From NCBI GenBank assembly GCA_933228895.1, contig OW121852.1, forward strand, positions 53,920,872-53,984,871: a stretch of DNA of 64,000 bases. Direction: 5' to 3'. Positions 9,922 to 21,960 of this stretch are shown here, piece by piece. Each line of letters opens with the position of its first letter. Positions within the stretch are counted from its first letter, which is position 1. This DNA is from Platycnemis pennipes. Its lineage: Eukaryota > Arthropoda > Insecta > Odonata > Platycnemididae. The notes under the pieces were generated by a model, which saw nothing but the letters and a program-made list of their open reading frames with translations, searched no databases and was not told the DNA's origin. The translations under genes were made by a program, and so were the position numbers.

Positions 9922-12900
9922 TGGAAACATACTACTGTCACCTTATCGGTTACATTCTTCACATGTTTTTACACCCAAGTCCCATTTACTGTAGATAATA
10001 GAAACTGACTTTTACAGTACAAATTGTTTGAGTAAAAAATATAAAACAATTTTCATCGTTCTAACTGAACTTCTTGTAGGATAGGCGACTCAAACTATTG
10101 AGTTTTTAGTGATGATTAACTGAATGCTTTTCGATACAAAGAATATATATATGTATCGGAAAAGATTTGGGATGCCAGTTGGGATGTTAATAAAGTTTAA
10201 TTAAATAAATATATTGCCTAATTCCAAAGCAAACTAGGATTAATTTATAGCAAAATAATTTTGTAAATTACTGTTAGAGGAATTGACAAAGAAAAGTATG
10301 TTCACTCACTACGATCTAAGTTGTTTTTAAAACCTTCAGGATAGTTTCATTTTAACGTGTAAAGAAATCCTTGTCATAATTAATGCTTCCAATGAAGTAT
10401 TTTCAATGTTTACACGTTTCAGAAATGGTATGTGTAAAAGATTTAAGGACGTAAATCGGCATTCTTCGTATCATTATCCTCACTTCCTACACAGCTCTTT
10501 TCACTATCAACCGTATTCTCTCTTATCTAACCACCGCCTCCTTATCTCAGTCAAAAGCAGTATTTACCTTCTAAGCTTATTCACACAAGTAACGGTTTCA
10601 AAATTGTACGTAGTGGATGTCGTCCACGACAATGCCGCTTAAGCAGGATTATAGCAATTATGAGAATATGATTCATCACTACTTTTTGCCAAATATTTAG
10701 TTTAGTGTTCATTTGATTAACTAGTGAGAAATAGAATGAAGATTGTTTGTTCATCATATAGGCAGGTGCTTTTTGCAGGTGTAGTTCCAAAGAGTAATGA
10801 CTACTTCTTTAGGTGTATTAAAATATAAGTACTCTTAAAACCACTATTATATTTATCAAATTACAACACATGGGCAGGTGAACAAACGGCATGAGACAGT
10901 TTTTGAACCAGCTACCGTAATACTCTCCACCCACTTCTTTGTGCCCGTCCACTGTTTTCCTTGAAAAGGAAGCAGCGCAATGAACCTTTTAATAACCCAT
11001 TTTCCTTGTCTGCATGAATTATGGCATAACGTTCTTCTCGGGTGGTGTGTGCCTTCATTCCAGAGTTCAAGCCAACTAGAAAAGCCTGATGAGCAGTTTC
11101 AATCCCTTTTCAATATCAAGACATTTATTTCCTTTCACTACTCGGCCAACACCGATCTACGCCTCGTCAGTATATACCATTATTAATTGATCATTTTGAT
11201 ATTTTTAACCTCTGTTAATAACTTGACGCCTATGTATTATGTCGCGATAAGTACTATCTGCCTACCTCATTGTTCGTACAGGAAATGGATGCTAGTCAGG
11301 AGACTGTATGGCACAATTCCTTTGAAATAGGGTAGGTTTGCTGTCCATATTCACGTAAATTAAGGTGATTTTCAAAGTTGACGGAACACATCTCTAAAGT
11401 ATTTTTTGCGCTTTCCTTCTAAAACCAGATCTTATAAAATCCTCGTAAGTTAAAGTCAAAGATCTCGCACTCTTGTATGACTGGCTAATATTTTTGGTTT
11501 TATTTTTTTACTAATGCACTGCAAGACGCTTCCTTTCTCATCCTATGAAGAGTCGATTGCGAGCTTTAGAAGTGCCTTTGCAGGCTTCGGTAAAAATTAT
11601 GCTTTTATTAAAATATGCAAAGGCATTGAACACCAGCTGTCATTCATGGCTTCTTAGCTTCATCCTTTTTCTTCTCCTCTTCTCTGCAGACTTTATCGCA
11701 ACACGATAGCAAGACATGGGTTAGGAAGAACCTCCACAGCACTGTTCAACTATTTTTAAACACACCTTTTATAACGTACTTGTGCCATCTCAAAAATCTC
11801 ATATGAATTATACGCTCACTTTCTTTAGGTTTTAAGTCGTATCCTTCGTGCAGTTGTTTTATGGCTCCTTCCTAACGGTACTTACGGAAATACTGTAGGT
11901 ACCCTCTTTCACCTGTTGAAGGTCATGCCTTGGGAATTTTCATACCTCTGTAAAATGGGAAAACCCATTTCTTCATTATTTTCCACAGAGTGGCCTGCTG
12001 ATGGTCATTTGTTCTATATTGACCTTTGAGACAAATTTCTGAATGCTTCCCTGATTTTCCGCTTTCGTTATTTGAGTTCTCAAAATACTTAATTTCCATT
12101 TAATTCTCTTTGTAGTATACATGAGTCATGGAGGCACATATTAGCTCCTGGAGCACAGTATCTTTTTCAAGCGCGGTCGTATACAAACTTTCTTCTTTCT
12201 GATGGCGATAAAGTCAGTTTTCTAACCAAACATTGCTTTGCAGTTTAATCAAGTGTTTATAAGCTACACATATGGATACCAGATTTGGACATTTGGAGAT
12301 TAGGACATTTGGATACTAGAGTGAGAAGGTGACAATTTTGCCTTCCATTATTCAATATTTCTGGTCCAGAAAGGTTTTCAATAATTACATTGCTCTAAAT
12401 AATTAAAATCAGTTCATGACTTTGCTGTTTATAAAAAATGAGTAAGAAATGATCTTTGGAATTTTACAGTTGTAGTGAAGAAATGTTTGTTGAAAACTAG
12501 ATTAGGAATTTAATTTTTATACTCTTTTGAACAATACCTCACCATGATCCTTATGAAGAATCACTCGTGAAGTGAAACGCTTTAAGAGCCCATACTATCA
12601 ACTAAATTCGGAATGCCCTATATCCCATGAATAAGATACAAATACTATTCCTCTTATGAATGAAAAATTATATGACATTGTTGATGTACATCATAAATTG
12701 GTCAATTGTTGAGAAAATGGGTATTCATCAATGTTGTGCAATAATTGCAATGAGTTCAATAATTTTTAACATGTGCACTGGAAACTTTGTCATTAGAATC
12801 ATTTAATAGATATCGATAACTATGTGGCGTGCAAGTTATGCTAACGATGAAAATAATTTTCTGTAGCTTTCCAATATGTCGCTAATTTTGGGGTCTAAAT

Positions 12901-13289
12901 ACTGTGTAGTGCACTGAATGCTAGAAAATGTTGTGAAAAATGAATACAGATTTCTGACATAGGCATCTATGTTATTACGTATGAAGCGAAAAGAGGCTCG
13001 TACTTATCTCTCTATTGAAATTTCCTTCAGTAAGCTGGAATATAAATCAGTTGCAAACATGTGAATTTTGTGGAATAACCGAGCTTCATTGAAGAATCCC
13101 TTAATCCATCGAAATAATTGGAAAACTAGCATTTATTTCTCTGGGACGATTAGTTAGTCAAAAACGCTTAGGCATTAGATCAATGTTTACACTTTTACAT
13201 TTTTTTATATTTCTGACAGACCTGCCAGCTGGAACGGAAAAATACGAGGAAACTATTAACGACTCTGGTCAGTGCAGCTAATTGGCAAT
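9922..13289. other. AT-rich intergenic or intronic stretch
   Basis: About 3.4 kb with no convincing coding frame on either strand. A short local duplication (GGACATTTGGA, twice) occurs around 12287-12316. No RNA gene or transposon terminus was recognised. Confidence 0.4.
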
Positions 13290-13690
13290 AAGCTCAACCA
13301 AGCCCTTCCTAGCCTCACTTCCCTTCCGCCCAACCGTTTTCATATTCTTTCATCCCCTATGTTCTACCCTATTCGCTCCATTTCCTCCGTACCCTCAGGA
13401 GGTTCCCCAGGCCTTCCCCCATGAGAAAGAAACTCTCCCTTCCTCCGTAACTCCATTTCGTTCCTGCCCTTCCCTCCTGTTGCTCCCCACCAGCATCGCT
13501 CCACTCCCAACCCACCACGTCACCCGCTAAGCTCTGCGCAAGAGATGCCACCTCATGACCCTTCATCCATTTACCCCCTTTGAGCAAGAGTTTGAGAGCT
13601 ACCGGCGCGACGGCCGCTTACCCCGATACCCCAGTCTCTCTACCCCCGCTACGTCTCCTCCGCGCGGGATATAATACGTGCTCGTGCCCA
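13290..13690. other. GC-rich island, C/T-rich on + strand
   Basis: Pyrimidine-rich sequence to about 13530 is followed by a CpG-dense patch (about 13590-13690) that includes CGGCGCGACGGCCG. The open frames are low-complexity. It resembles the other isolated islands of the window; a regulatory role is possible but unproven. Confidence 0.4.
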
Positions 13691-16539
13691 CAGCGTAAGG
13701 ATTTGGGCATGAGTGGACAGAAGAGCGAAGCTTCGATCACGTAATGACAAAGTAGAAGCATTAATGAGATCCAGTGGGTTTAAATCCCGCAGCTCACTAG
13801 AGAGACACTCCTTGTAGCTTGCGTGGCGTGTGAAATAAACACGTACCTTCAGCCTAGGAGATTGAAAATGGCAATCAAACTTTCCTGCATCAGATCCAAC
13901 CATGGCATAGAGCCAAACAAAATGCGAGTTACACACTGTTTTTTGTTCGTAATTAACAAGGATATGCAGCATAATAATGGTAATAACTACTACGTATTCC
14001 ATAGACTCGATCAACTGTGACCAATCGAAACCAGAAGTTTCAAATGTGAGAAGGTCGACGAGAACTAATGAAAAATAAAATCATTAGCTTTTAATGAAGC
14101 AGCACAGCTCATTTATTTCGTTCATCGCCTTTATTCTCCGTCCAAATTTCGGGCTATGCAGCAAAAGTTTGAGTTCTTGTCATAAGCAGCATTAGTTCTA
14201 GTAGGAGATGAGATGTGCTATTAATTAATACCAAAACTTATGTTCATAATAATGGACGCACTCTTTCATAAAATATAATATTTGATAATTCATTTATCTA
14301 ATATTTGGCTCGGGAAATAAAACACCATCAGTTCAAAACAGGAAACGACTAATAAATCGACTAATAAAACGAAAATTTAAGTGGACCAGTAACACGGGAA
14401 GACTGGGAATTGTAATTTTACTATCAGATACAAATGTCCTACATCGTAATTATTTTCAACTGAGATGACTTTTCTTATCGCAGGAAGTTTAATATTGCAT
14501 TAGTAGCTTTCCTGTTCGATGCAAATGATGAGTTACAGCAATGAATTAACACATTAAATTAAAAAAATACAGTCCCATATTTCATAGTGGAATGTTATGG
14601 TAAAGGTGTATGCAATTATGAAACTGCAAATGAGGATAGTTACGCACAATAATTTTCAAACTTAAATGAAATCTTCGCTCTTAGGGGTAGAAAAAAATAA
14701 TTTTTCCACTCATGCTATCTTTTCAAATTAAAAATAACAAGCTGGTCATCCGAAAATAAAAATTAGAAAGTACAGTAAGCCGTGATATTACTTAGTAAAA
14801 ATGTGAGATTACTTTTCTCGCTTTGTCGATTAGTTTCAACCTATAGAGTTGACTTGATTCGAGGCATGCAATTCGATTCCTGCACCAGGATCTAACTACT
14901 GGTAAGAGGAATCGTAAACGGAAGCAACAGCATGCGAGGTAAAATTCGAAGATCACGTGAGATAGGTGTGGTGAACAGAGTTTGCATGCACGTAAATCCA
15001 TGGCGTTTATCTCTCAGTGAATTAAAACGAGCATGAAGTACGCAAGGATTACAACAATAGGTATGTTAATCTGAAAAATGGAGAAAATTATTTCAATGCT
15101 CAAGGACTTTAATTCTTATGATGACTGTTTTTTAGGCCCAGAGTTAAATGTCGTCAATAGGAACTGATTATTGATCCAACGATATCGTACAGAAATCGAT
15201 TTTACTTCATTAAAATCTTTATAGTTGCTAAGTGTAACATGAATATTTCGATTAATAACTGCTCACTGAACCGATGTTTGGGAGAACAAAGTTTAACGAG
15301 AATCAGTGTAAGGGACACCCTTGAATTAATTTGCGGCAAGGGAACTCCTTTTTTTTAACAAGACCCTTTTTACTGAAAGAAGAAATCTCGCCAGACTACT
15401 TCTGATACCCTTTGGCACAAAGACTGGTCGCCTCAGATTTTTCTGCGACTTTCATTAAATCGTGCTTTACATCCAACTTTATTAAGATCTCAGCAATAAG
15501 TGAAATGGAGGCTACGCCATGGTGACGCATTTCAAAAGTGATGTCAGCAAACTCTTTACGAATGAGGAAATTAATTGATATTCCTCCCGCGCAGTTGTTA
15601 ATGACCTCAGGGAAGCTTAAAGATTTTTATCTTTATCTCGCTCATGTTGTCAACTCTATCATCATCAGATAATTAACAGAATGAAGCTAAAAATATCTAT
15701 AACTGAAATTTTAGCTTTCTTCTCAAGGTACGGCTATCATTTTTTAAATATACTATAAAAAATTGGTAGTTTGAAACATCTAATTTCCGAAATGGTCAGG
15801 CATCATAAAAAAAGATTTTATTCCACCTAAACTGTTAAGTTTTAGCGTGGATAAGCCGTGATACGAATGTAACAAAAAAGTTGTAAAGTAATTTTACATT
15901 CACGTGCCACTTAATTTATCAGGTCCCAAAGGTATAAAATCTCAACAGTTCTGTAGTGGAAATGAGAAAATATATTTTAACGTGGAATTTTATCTATTTT
16001 AGTAAAAGTGCTATCAAAGCAATTGACTAAACGCTGTATTTGTTTTTAAATTAGTTGTTTGAAATTTTCTGGTGCATTTCAGTGACATATTCTGGGTAAT
16101 TCTTAACACAACTCGTTGCGTTTTAAAATGTAATAAACCAGTATTCGGGTCATTATTACCCATGTAGTTGATCACAAAAACGCAAGTATGTTGCTTCTAA
16201 GGGTAATGCTTGGGTAATTCCCTAAACGAATGATATTACCATTTTACTTTCAGACAGTCATCGGGTTCCGTAATATCATTCTTCTTCCATTTTAATATTT
16301 TAATGAAAACCAGTAACTTATCTGGTCAGTGTTTTCCATTCTAAGGTGATTCCATTCCATAAAGTTACGCCTAAAACTATTATTATCTTTTATGCTAGTA
16401 AGCTAAAGACCAGAGGATACTTCTATTGCATCCCGAGAATTAATTAGGGGACAAGATTCCTGTAATAAATGTATTTTTGCACATAGCGATTGAATAAATT
16501 TGCGTACTAGCTCATCGTCGTAGTAAATAGGATATTATT
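13691..16539. other. AT-rich stretch
   Basis: About 2.8 kb. Small frames of 65-121 residues occur on both strands near 13650-14020 but lack recognisable motifs and overlap one another. Nothing else can be supported. Confidence 0.4.
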
Positions 16540-16795
16540 TACCATATCCGTGGCGTTTATCAAGGCGATAGCCTTAGTCCCCTCTTGTTCTGCTTATCTC
16601 TCCTCCCACTGTCCGTTCCGTTGAGACGAGTTAAGGGGTATATGTGCGGTGTCCCGTCAAAAAGGGAGCATAAGGTCACCCATCTTTTTTAAATGGCTGA
16701 CCTGAAGCTTTATGCTTCAAGCGCAAAAGACCTGCGCTTGGCGTTGGACACCGTACGCAGATACAGTGAGGATATAGGGATGGAATTTGGATGCG
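16540..16795 (+). pseudogene. LINE reverse transcriptase fragment, catalytic box broken
   Basis: From 16549 the frame reads RGVYQGDSLSPLLFCLSLLP, the reverse-transcriptase region that precedes the active site in non-LTR retrotransposons. It continues to HLF, a TAA stop at 16690-16692, then MADLKLYASS. The YMDD catalytic box is therefore lost twice, Tyr to stop and Asp to Ala. The frame continues through DTVRRYSEDIGMEFG to about 16790, where RT homology stops abruptly. The 5' end is truncated near 16540. The style of the motif and the downstream endonuclease point to an R2/R4/NeSL-like group rather than jockey or RTE; that placement is from memory of the families. Confidence 0.8.
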
Positions 16796-17452
16796 AAGAA
16801 CGCATGCATAAACCGGCACAACTCGGTTCTGCGGGTGCTGTATTACCAGCTAAGACACCAGTATGGCATAGACGCAAATCCGGTGCTGCCTTACGCCCCT
16901 GGAGACATCGAGTCCGTCGTGGAAAACGATAAGTGTAAGATCTGGTGGAATTATTCCTTTCACACTACCAGGCAGTTGGAGGCGACGAAGCCTGATATTG
17001 TTCTCCTCGACAACCTCTCGCATGCCATGTTCGTAATCGAGTTTTCGGCACCGGCCGAAACGAACATGGCAGCTAAGGAGATAGAAAAAAGGAAGAAATA
17101 TCAAGATCTGCTGTGCAAACTCCGGCAAATGTACGCGGTCTTATGGTGTTTTCAAGTCTGTTTCCGCACTAATAGGCGCTTCAGACCGGGAGGAAAGGTA
17201 TAAGGATAGGGATGGAAGGGATAGAAGGGATAGGGATATGTGGTCTTCTCTGAAATGTACGCGGGCTACTCTGTGAAACTGGTAGTCCTCATCGTGGGCG
17301 TGCTTCGTGGTGTCAAGAGCTCACTGGTTGAGAATCTCAAGTTCATCCCAGCGTGCAGGGCACGAGTGGGTGCACTTGCAAGTGCAATACAGAAGGCTGT
17401 TCTTCTCGGGTCCCTCCGCCTGCTTTCTGCGCATGACCCTAATGCTGGGTAG
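16796..17452 (+). pseudogene. LINE C-terminal PD-(D/E)XK-like endonuclease domain, interrupted
   Basis: In the next frame (phase of 16787) the sequence reads RHNSVLRVLYYQLRHQYG, then KPDIVLLD (PD at 16991-16996) and VIEFSAP with Glu at 17039. The spacing is PD-X14-E, as in the restriction-like endonuclease of R2-type LINEs, which nicks target DNA for priming. The frame reaches RQMYA at about 17138, is broken by a 114-base insertion, and resumes at 17265 (GYSVKLVVLIVGVL) to a TAG at 17450-17452, ending AHDPNAG. The region between the RT active site and this domain is missing, so a deletion removed most of the RT thumb and linker and shifted frame. It cannot encode an active protein. Confidence 0.75.
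17139..17252 (+). mobile_element. Short retroelement-like insertion inside the LINE
   Basis: A 114-base insertion is bounded by perfect 12-base direct repeats AAATGTACGCGG at 17127-17138 and 17253-17264, which look like a target-site duplication. Removing the insert and one repeat restores the endonuclease frame exactly. The insert contains TTCCGCACTAATAGGCGCTT and a G/A-rich tail built from GGATAGGGAT-type units (about 17200-17237). It is about 82% identical over 62 bases to 60792-60853. There is no coding capacity; it could be a 5'-truncated SINE or the 3' end of another LINE. Confidence 0.7.
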
Positions 17453-17600
17453 CCACCTATCCGACAGTGGTGGACGTGGTTACCCGCAGGCGCGACACCT
17501 CTCGAGTCTCCAGCAATTATGACGGCAACGAAACCTGATGCTAGCCGGAGACTCGGAGGTGGATGTTACTTTACTGTAACAAATAAAATAATACTAATAT
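17453..17600 (+). mobile_element. LINE 3' untranslated tail
   Basis: Sequence after the LINE stop codon stays GC-richer to about 17570 and then ends in TGTAACAAATAAAATAATAC, which contains AATAAA. It is the likely 3'UTR of the same element; the exact end is uncertain. Confidence 0.5.
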
Positions 17601-19029
17601 TTACTGTGAATATCATTTCAGTGATGTTTATTGTCATTATCTTGGAAATTGAAAACTACTAATGGGAGCAGATGAGTACCATGCTTACGCAGGTATTTAC
17701 ATTGAATTGCTAGATCATTTAAAGAAAATAATTACAGAAATTAATCGACCAATCCGGTATTTATGTACCTAATTTTAATTGTTGTAGGATGCGCCGACAA
17801 TTTAGTTGCTTTAATCTATCAGTATATCTGCCATTCATTACCTGACAATTATCATTGCTTCATAAATCGAATTTTGTTCCGAAAACGCTAAAAGGTTTTG
17901 TAAAGTCTTACATAAAAAATAATTATCTTTCACAATGAATTATCATACGATGTGTAAGGAGGTTACACAAATCTAGGGCGAGTAACAATTTAGGTTACCT
18001 ATGACGACACAAAGAACTTTGTAATGTCTCGTGGCAACTAACTTTATTTAATGGGGACCTGCATGTAAGATAAAATTGCCGTTATTGATATCTTTTAATT
18101 GCATAATATCTGCTCTGCCGTAATGGAGGAGTATGTGCAATTTTGTTCATGCATTAAAAGCTTTTGCTTGAAACATTTTATCATGAAAATCATGCTCCAT
18201 AAAAATAATTTTAAAGCACAGCAAACTCACCAGTGAAAATTGCCATGTAGCCATATTATGCTCAAAGCGTCGGTGGCCATTAACTGCACGCGTAGATTGA
18301 ATGATATTTTATGATCATTTGAGCCGTGGGCACGTCCGCTAGCTTTCATAATACCTGGATAATGTTTACCTGCGCTTTGTGTGGATACAAAGCTAATTTC
18401 GTGCTTGTCGGCAATTCCGATATTTTAAAGCACATCAGAAAGTTAGTTGATGTAACTGGCAACAATGATGTATCCTTAGAAGCTCTGTTGCCATATAAAT
18501 GTTAAACTATAACATAAATCACTGTATAAAAACAGACAGTAAAAAAACAAACAAATGAACTAAAGTGTGTTAGTGAAATATTCATTCCACCTTTTTAACA
18601 TCACCCTTAACCTCAGAATATCAATAAAAACATAAATTTCTCCTAATTATTTGGAATTACTTTCATTTTGGCATATGTGCCTTATCACAGTGTGATGAAC
18701 CACAAACGCAACAACTGTGCGTCGTGGGTTGTCAGAGCTGCTTTTATGTCAACGATTGGTATTTTTAATTGTGATTATACACCAGATATACCACATATAT
18801 ATCCCAACGGATAATAAATGTTGTAACGTTTTTGTCTGGGAAAATAAAAAGTCGTAGATTTCCTTCCCTAAAGTTAACAGTAATTTTTTTTATAACGTAG
18901 GGGCCTAAAGATTTGGTGCTCTCAAAAAACCGATACCAGGCTTCAAGAGGGACCTAAAGGATAACCATAGCCGATAGGCATTCCGTATGAGGTACAAAAT
19001 TGCCTGTAGGGAGGTAAGGAGAAAAAAAT
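17601..19029. other. AT-rich stretch
   Basis: About 1.4 kb with no convincing frame, RNA gene or repeat. Confidence 0.4.
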
Positions 19030-19180
19030 CATTTCCCCAGCTGCGCTCGCTCTCGCGGACGATTACGATTCTCCCGCTCAGCGCCCGCGGGGGCGATTTG
19101 AAGCAAATGCCTCGCCAGCCTCTTCTCCCCCCCACCAATATCCAATGGATTCGCGATTCCCCCCGGGGACGGGGAAAGAG
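19030..19180. other. Small CpG-rich patch
   Basis: About 150 bases of CpG-dense sequence (for example CGCTCAGCGCCCGCGGGGGCG) stand between AT-rich flanks. No frame or motif gives a function. Confidence 0.35.
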
Positions 19181-19412
19181 GGAGAAGATTGCGATACCCA
19201 AGAGAGAGATATATAGAGGGATAGATATATATTTTTATATTAAACATTATGTGGTACAAATATCGACAGAACGATTATGCACTAAGTTTCTGAACTGCAG
19301 AAGTAGAAAAGAGAAAATCGCTGTATTGTAAACTGTAATACTAAAGTATAAGACAAAAAATAAAAATAAATAAGAATATTCAGCTGACATAAGTAAATAA
19401 TAAACGTAGGAT

Positions 19413-19640
19413 AGTATCATTAGACATGATGGTCTGATGAAGACAATTGCTGAAGGACAAATGGACGGGAAGAACGGTAAAGGAAGGAATCGTATGAGAT
19501 ATATAGAACAAGTGATGAAGGATGTGAAAGAGAAGAAATACGTAAATATGAAGAGATTAGCCGATAGAAGAACTCAGTGGAGAGCTGCGTCAAACCAATC
19601 TGAGGAATGGTGCCTAATGATGATGATGCAGATAGTATTA
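19413..19640 (+). pseudogene. RTE-like LINE ORF2 C-terminal fragment
   Basis: The frame reads IIRHDGLMKTIAEGQ, then NRMRYIEQVMKDVKEKKY, and ends ADRRTQWRAASNQSEEW before an ATGATGATGATG tail near 19617-19630. The HDGL, RMRYIEQ, KRLA and WRAASNQS motifs are typical of the extreme C-terminus of endonuclease/reverse-transcriptase proteins of arthropod non-LTR elements, and a trinucleotide 3' tail is characteristic of the RTE clade. The element is 5'-truncated near 19410; endonuclease and RT domains are absent. It is unrelated to the R2-like fragment at 16.5 kb. Confidence 0.8.
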
Positions 19641-19959
19641 ACTAAATTACGATTTCTGCCATGGGCACTTGTAGAAAAATGATGTATAATATACTCAGAA
19701 AAATAAAACAGGGATATAAAATGTATGTAAATAATCATTAGTACAAAATAATAATGAGGACGTAGTCAGTAAAAAAATATATATCCACGACGACAGGCAA
19801 TTGCTTCCCCTCCAGTCCGAAAAGATGACTAAAATCATGGCGTTGTAAAGAAGAAAGGGAAGGTGCTTCAAGAAGGTTTCGGTAGGGAATTCCAGAGGCA
19901 TGAGGAGCTGACATAGATGGATTTGCGAAGAGACTCGGAGAGAGAGAGAGGAACAATAA
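19641..19959. other. AT-rich spacer between LINE tail and CpG island
   Basis: Nothing supportable besides moderately increasing GC content towards the right. Confidence 0.4.
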
Positions 19960-20580
19960 CTGTTCGAGAGGAATCTCTCCTCTCGTTCCCCTTACCCTCA
20001 ACTCTCCGTCCATTTCTTCCCGTGCTTCGGCGAGGGTGGGATATGATCGCACCTGAGACCCTTAGGCGTGCACTGTGAGGAGCGCACTCGCTGCACGCCG
20101 TCGCCCGACGCACGCACCGTTTAACGCACATCGACGCAAGGGGAAACGGGCCCGAGTTGCCCCGAACCGTGACGAATGCGGCAGGAAGGAGAGGGAACGG
20201 AGGGGAAGTTTTCGAGTGTGGTTCTGGGAGAGGGTTGGAGGGGGTAGTGGGGATATTTTGGCAGGGAGGGCATCGATGAAAAATTCCCCCGGCTGTATTT
20301 TCACCCGGGGAAGGGGGTCGGTCGGGGAACGGAATGGAGGGCACACCATTATGCAAGGGAGATAAGTGCATGCATGCACGCGCGGGAGCCGCGAGCTCTT
20401 AACGCTTCTCAGGCGCACGCATCGTCGTTTATCGTTGTGCACACACGTTACGCGGACTACGGACTGCGTCTCTAATCGCCGTTTATTTGTGCGCACTGGA
20501 CTAGGCGTAAGTTCTGCAAAACTTGTCCCTCCTCGACATGAATTACCTCTACTCTCACCAATAGAGATTAAGAATTCCAT
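19960..20580. promoter_or_regulatory. CpG island
   Basis: About 600 bases are dense in CpG, with mixed rather than purine/pyrimidine-segregated composition (for example GCACGCGCGGGAGCCGCGAGC near 20375-20395 and GCGCACGCATCGTCG near 20412). Overlapping frames on both strands up to 172 residues are Arg/Ser/Pro-rich with no domain. It is a candidate promoter or enhancer; orientation is unknown. Confidence 0.4.
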
Positions 20581-21179
20581 ATGAAACTCAATTTTTAAAG
20601 AAATACTGAATACATTTGTTGCCCTTGCATACGATAAAAATCCTCAACACATATTGAATCAACTGACAAGTTTTTACGCAAATTATTTGGGATAAGTAGA
20701 TGATGGATGTAACGGCGTCTTAATAGAAAGTACGTTGGATTATAGAACGGATTAGTTCAAGAAAATAGTGACTAGCCAGTGAAAACTCGTATTTATAAAT
20801 TATGAACGAATCCATAAATCCGTAGGATATCAATTACTTAATAAATACTTTGATTTATTATTTTAATTTAATTATAATATCATGGTAAATAATTTGCGAG
20901 GGAATTGGATACCAGGTTTATTAAATCAAGTACTTGCAAATCGTGAAGAGAATATTTCCGCGTTCATTATTTGTAATATCAGAAAGTGGATCGCCCAGCA
21001 GAGAAATTATTTCTTGCTTAACTGAAGTTGAAAAATCATTAATAATCGAGCAAATGATTAAAAATTCTCAAATAAAATCCATTCTAAACCTCGACCTTCA
21101 TTACCTTGTACCCGCCAAAAAACAAGGAAAATGTTGTGTAACATGATTTATCCTCCTCCTCAAAACTTTTGCCTACTGG
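20581..21179. other. AT-rich spacer
   Basis: No coding frame, RNA gene or repeat can be supported. Confidence 0.4.
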
Positions 21180-21960
21180 GGATGAAAGGAATAATATCTA
21201 GGAAGGTAGGGAACGAGTGAGGGTGGACGCGGATGAGGTGCAAACGGAGGAGAATATCCCCATCATCCCCTTCCTCGCGGCGTCCTCTTGTCGCTGGCGC
21301 CAGTTGCGTCCGTAGCGCCCGCTGGCGGCGTTGGCCTCGGGAGAAATATAAGTGTGTGTGAGTGAGAGAGAGAGGGGGAGAGAGAGAGAGAGGGAGAGAG
21401 AGGAAGGGGGAGAGAGTAGGAGAGAAAAACACGATGACTGAGCATGCGCTGGATTCTTTTGAGCGAGAGGCACTTTATCACTCTCTCGTATCTATCCTGC
21501 TCCTCTTTCCATCCTCTCTCTCTCTCTCTCCACTTCCCATCCTCGCAATGCCTACTCTACCTCCCTCGCCCCTGATTCTTTCGTCTTTTTTCCCCCGATT
21601 TCTAATCCCGTGCTATCCCTATCAATTCCCACCCTTCCATATCCTCGACTTCCTCTCCCTGACCCCTTCCCTTTTTCCCTTTCGCCGCCTCACGCATAAT
21701 CCTCTCCCGTTCCATCTCGTTCCGGAACCCACTCTGCTTCCTCCCGTCTCCCTCTCCCTTCCCCCGCGTTCGGGGGTCCTTTCTCTATTTCCTCTCGCAC
21801 TTCGTCTCGCTTTTTTTCTGTCCTCTTTCGCGGGTTGCTATCATGACCTTCCTTCCTCGCGTCTTCGACTAGCAGTTTTGCTTTCCTCGGCGTCGCAGCG
21901 GCCGGATCCTAGTGATCCTCTCTGTCCTCGCTAGCTTTTATCACCTCTTTCCTTTCGCTT
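21180..21960. other. GC-rich island with (GA)n and pyrimidine tract
   Basis: A CpG-rich segment (21260-21340, including TCGCTGGCGCCAGTTGCG) is followed by a GA repeat and then about 450 bases of C/T-rich sequence on the + strand. The 190-residue frame starting at 21362 is low-complexity (Arg/Glu/Gly, then Leu/Pro/Ser) and is not called as a gene. Confidence 0.45.
21361..21420. repeat. (GA)n-rich microsatellite
   Basis: An imperfect GA/GGGA repeat of about 60 bases. GA runs bind GAGA-factor-type proteins in insects, so a regulatory role for the adjoining island is possible but not shown. Confidence 0.85.

Noticed and set aside
21362..21934. 190-codon open frame, the longest with Leu/Pro/Ser composition on the + strand
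   Set aside because: It runs from a GA microsatellite into a pyrimidine tract; the peptide is low-complexity and overlapping frames are also open. No start context or domain.
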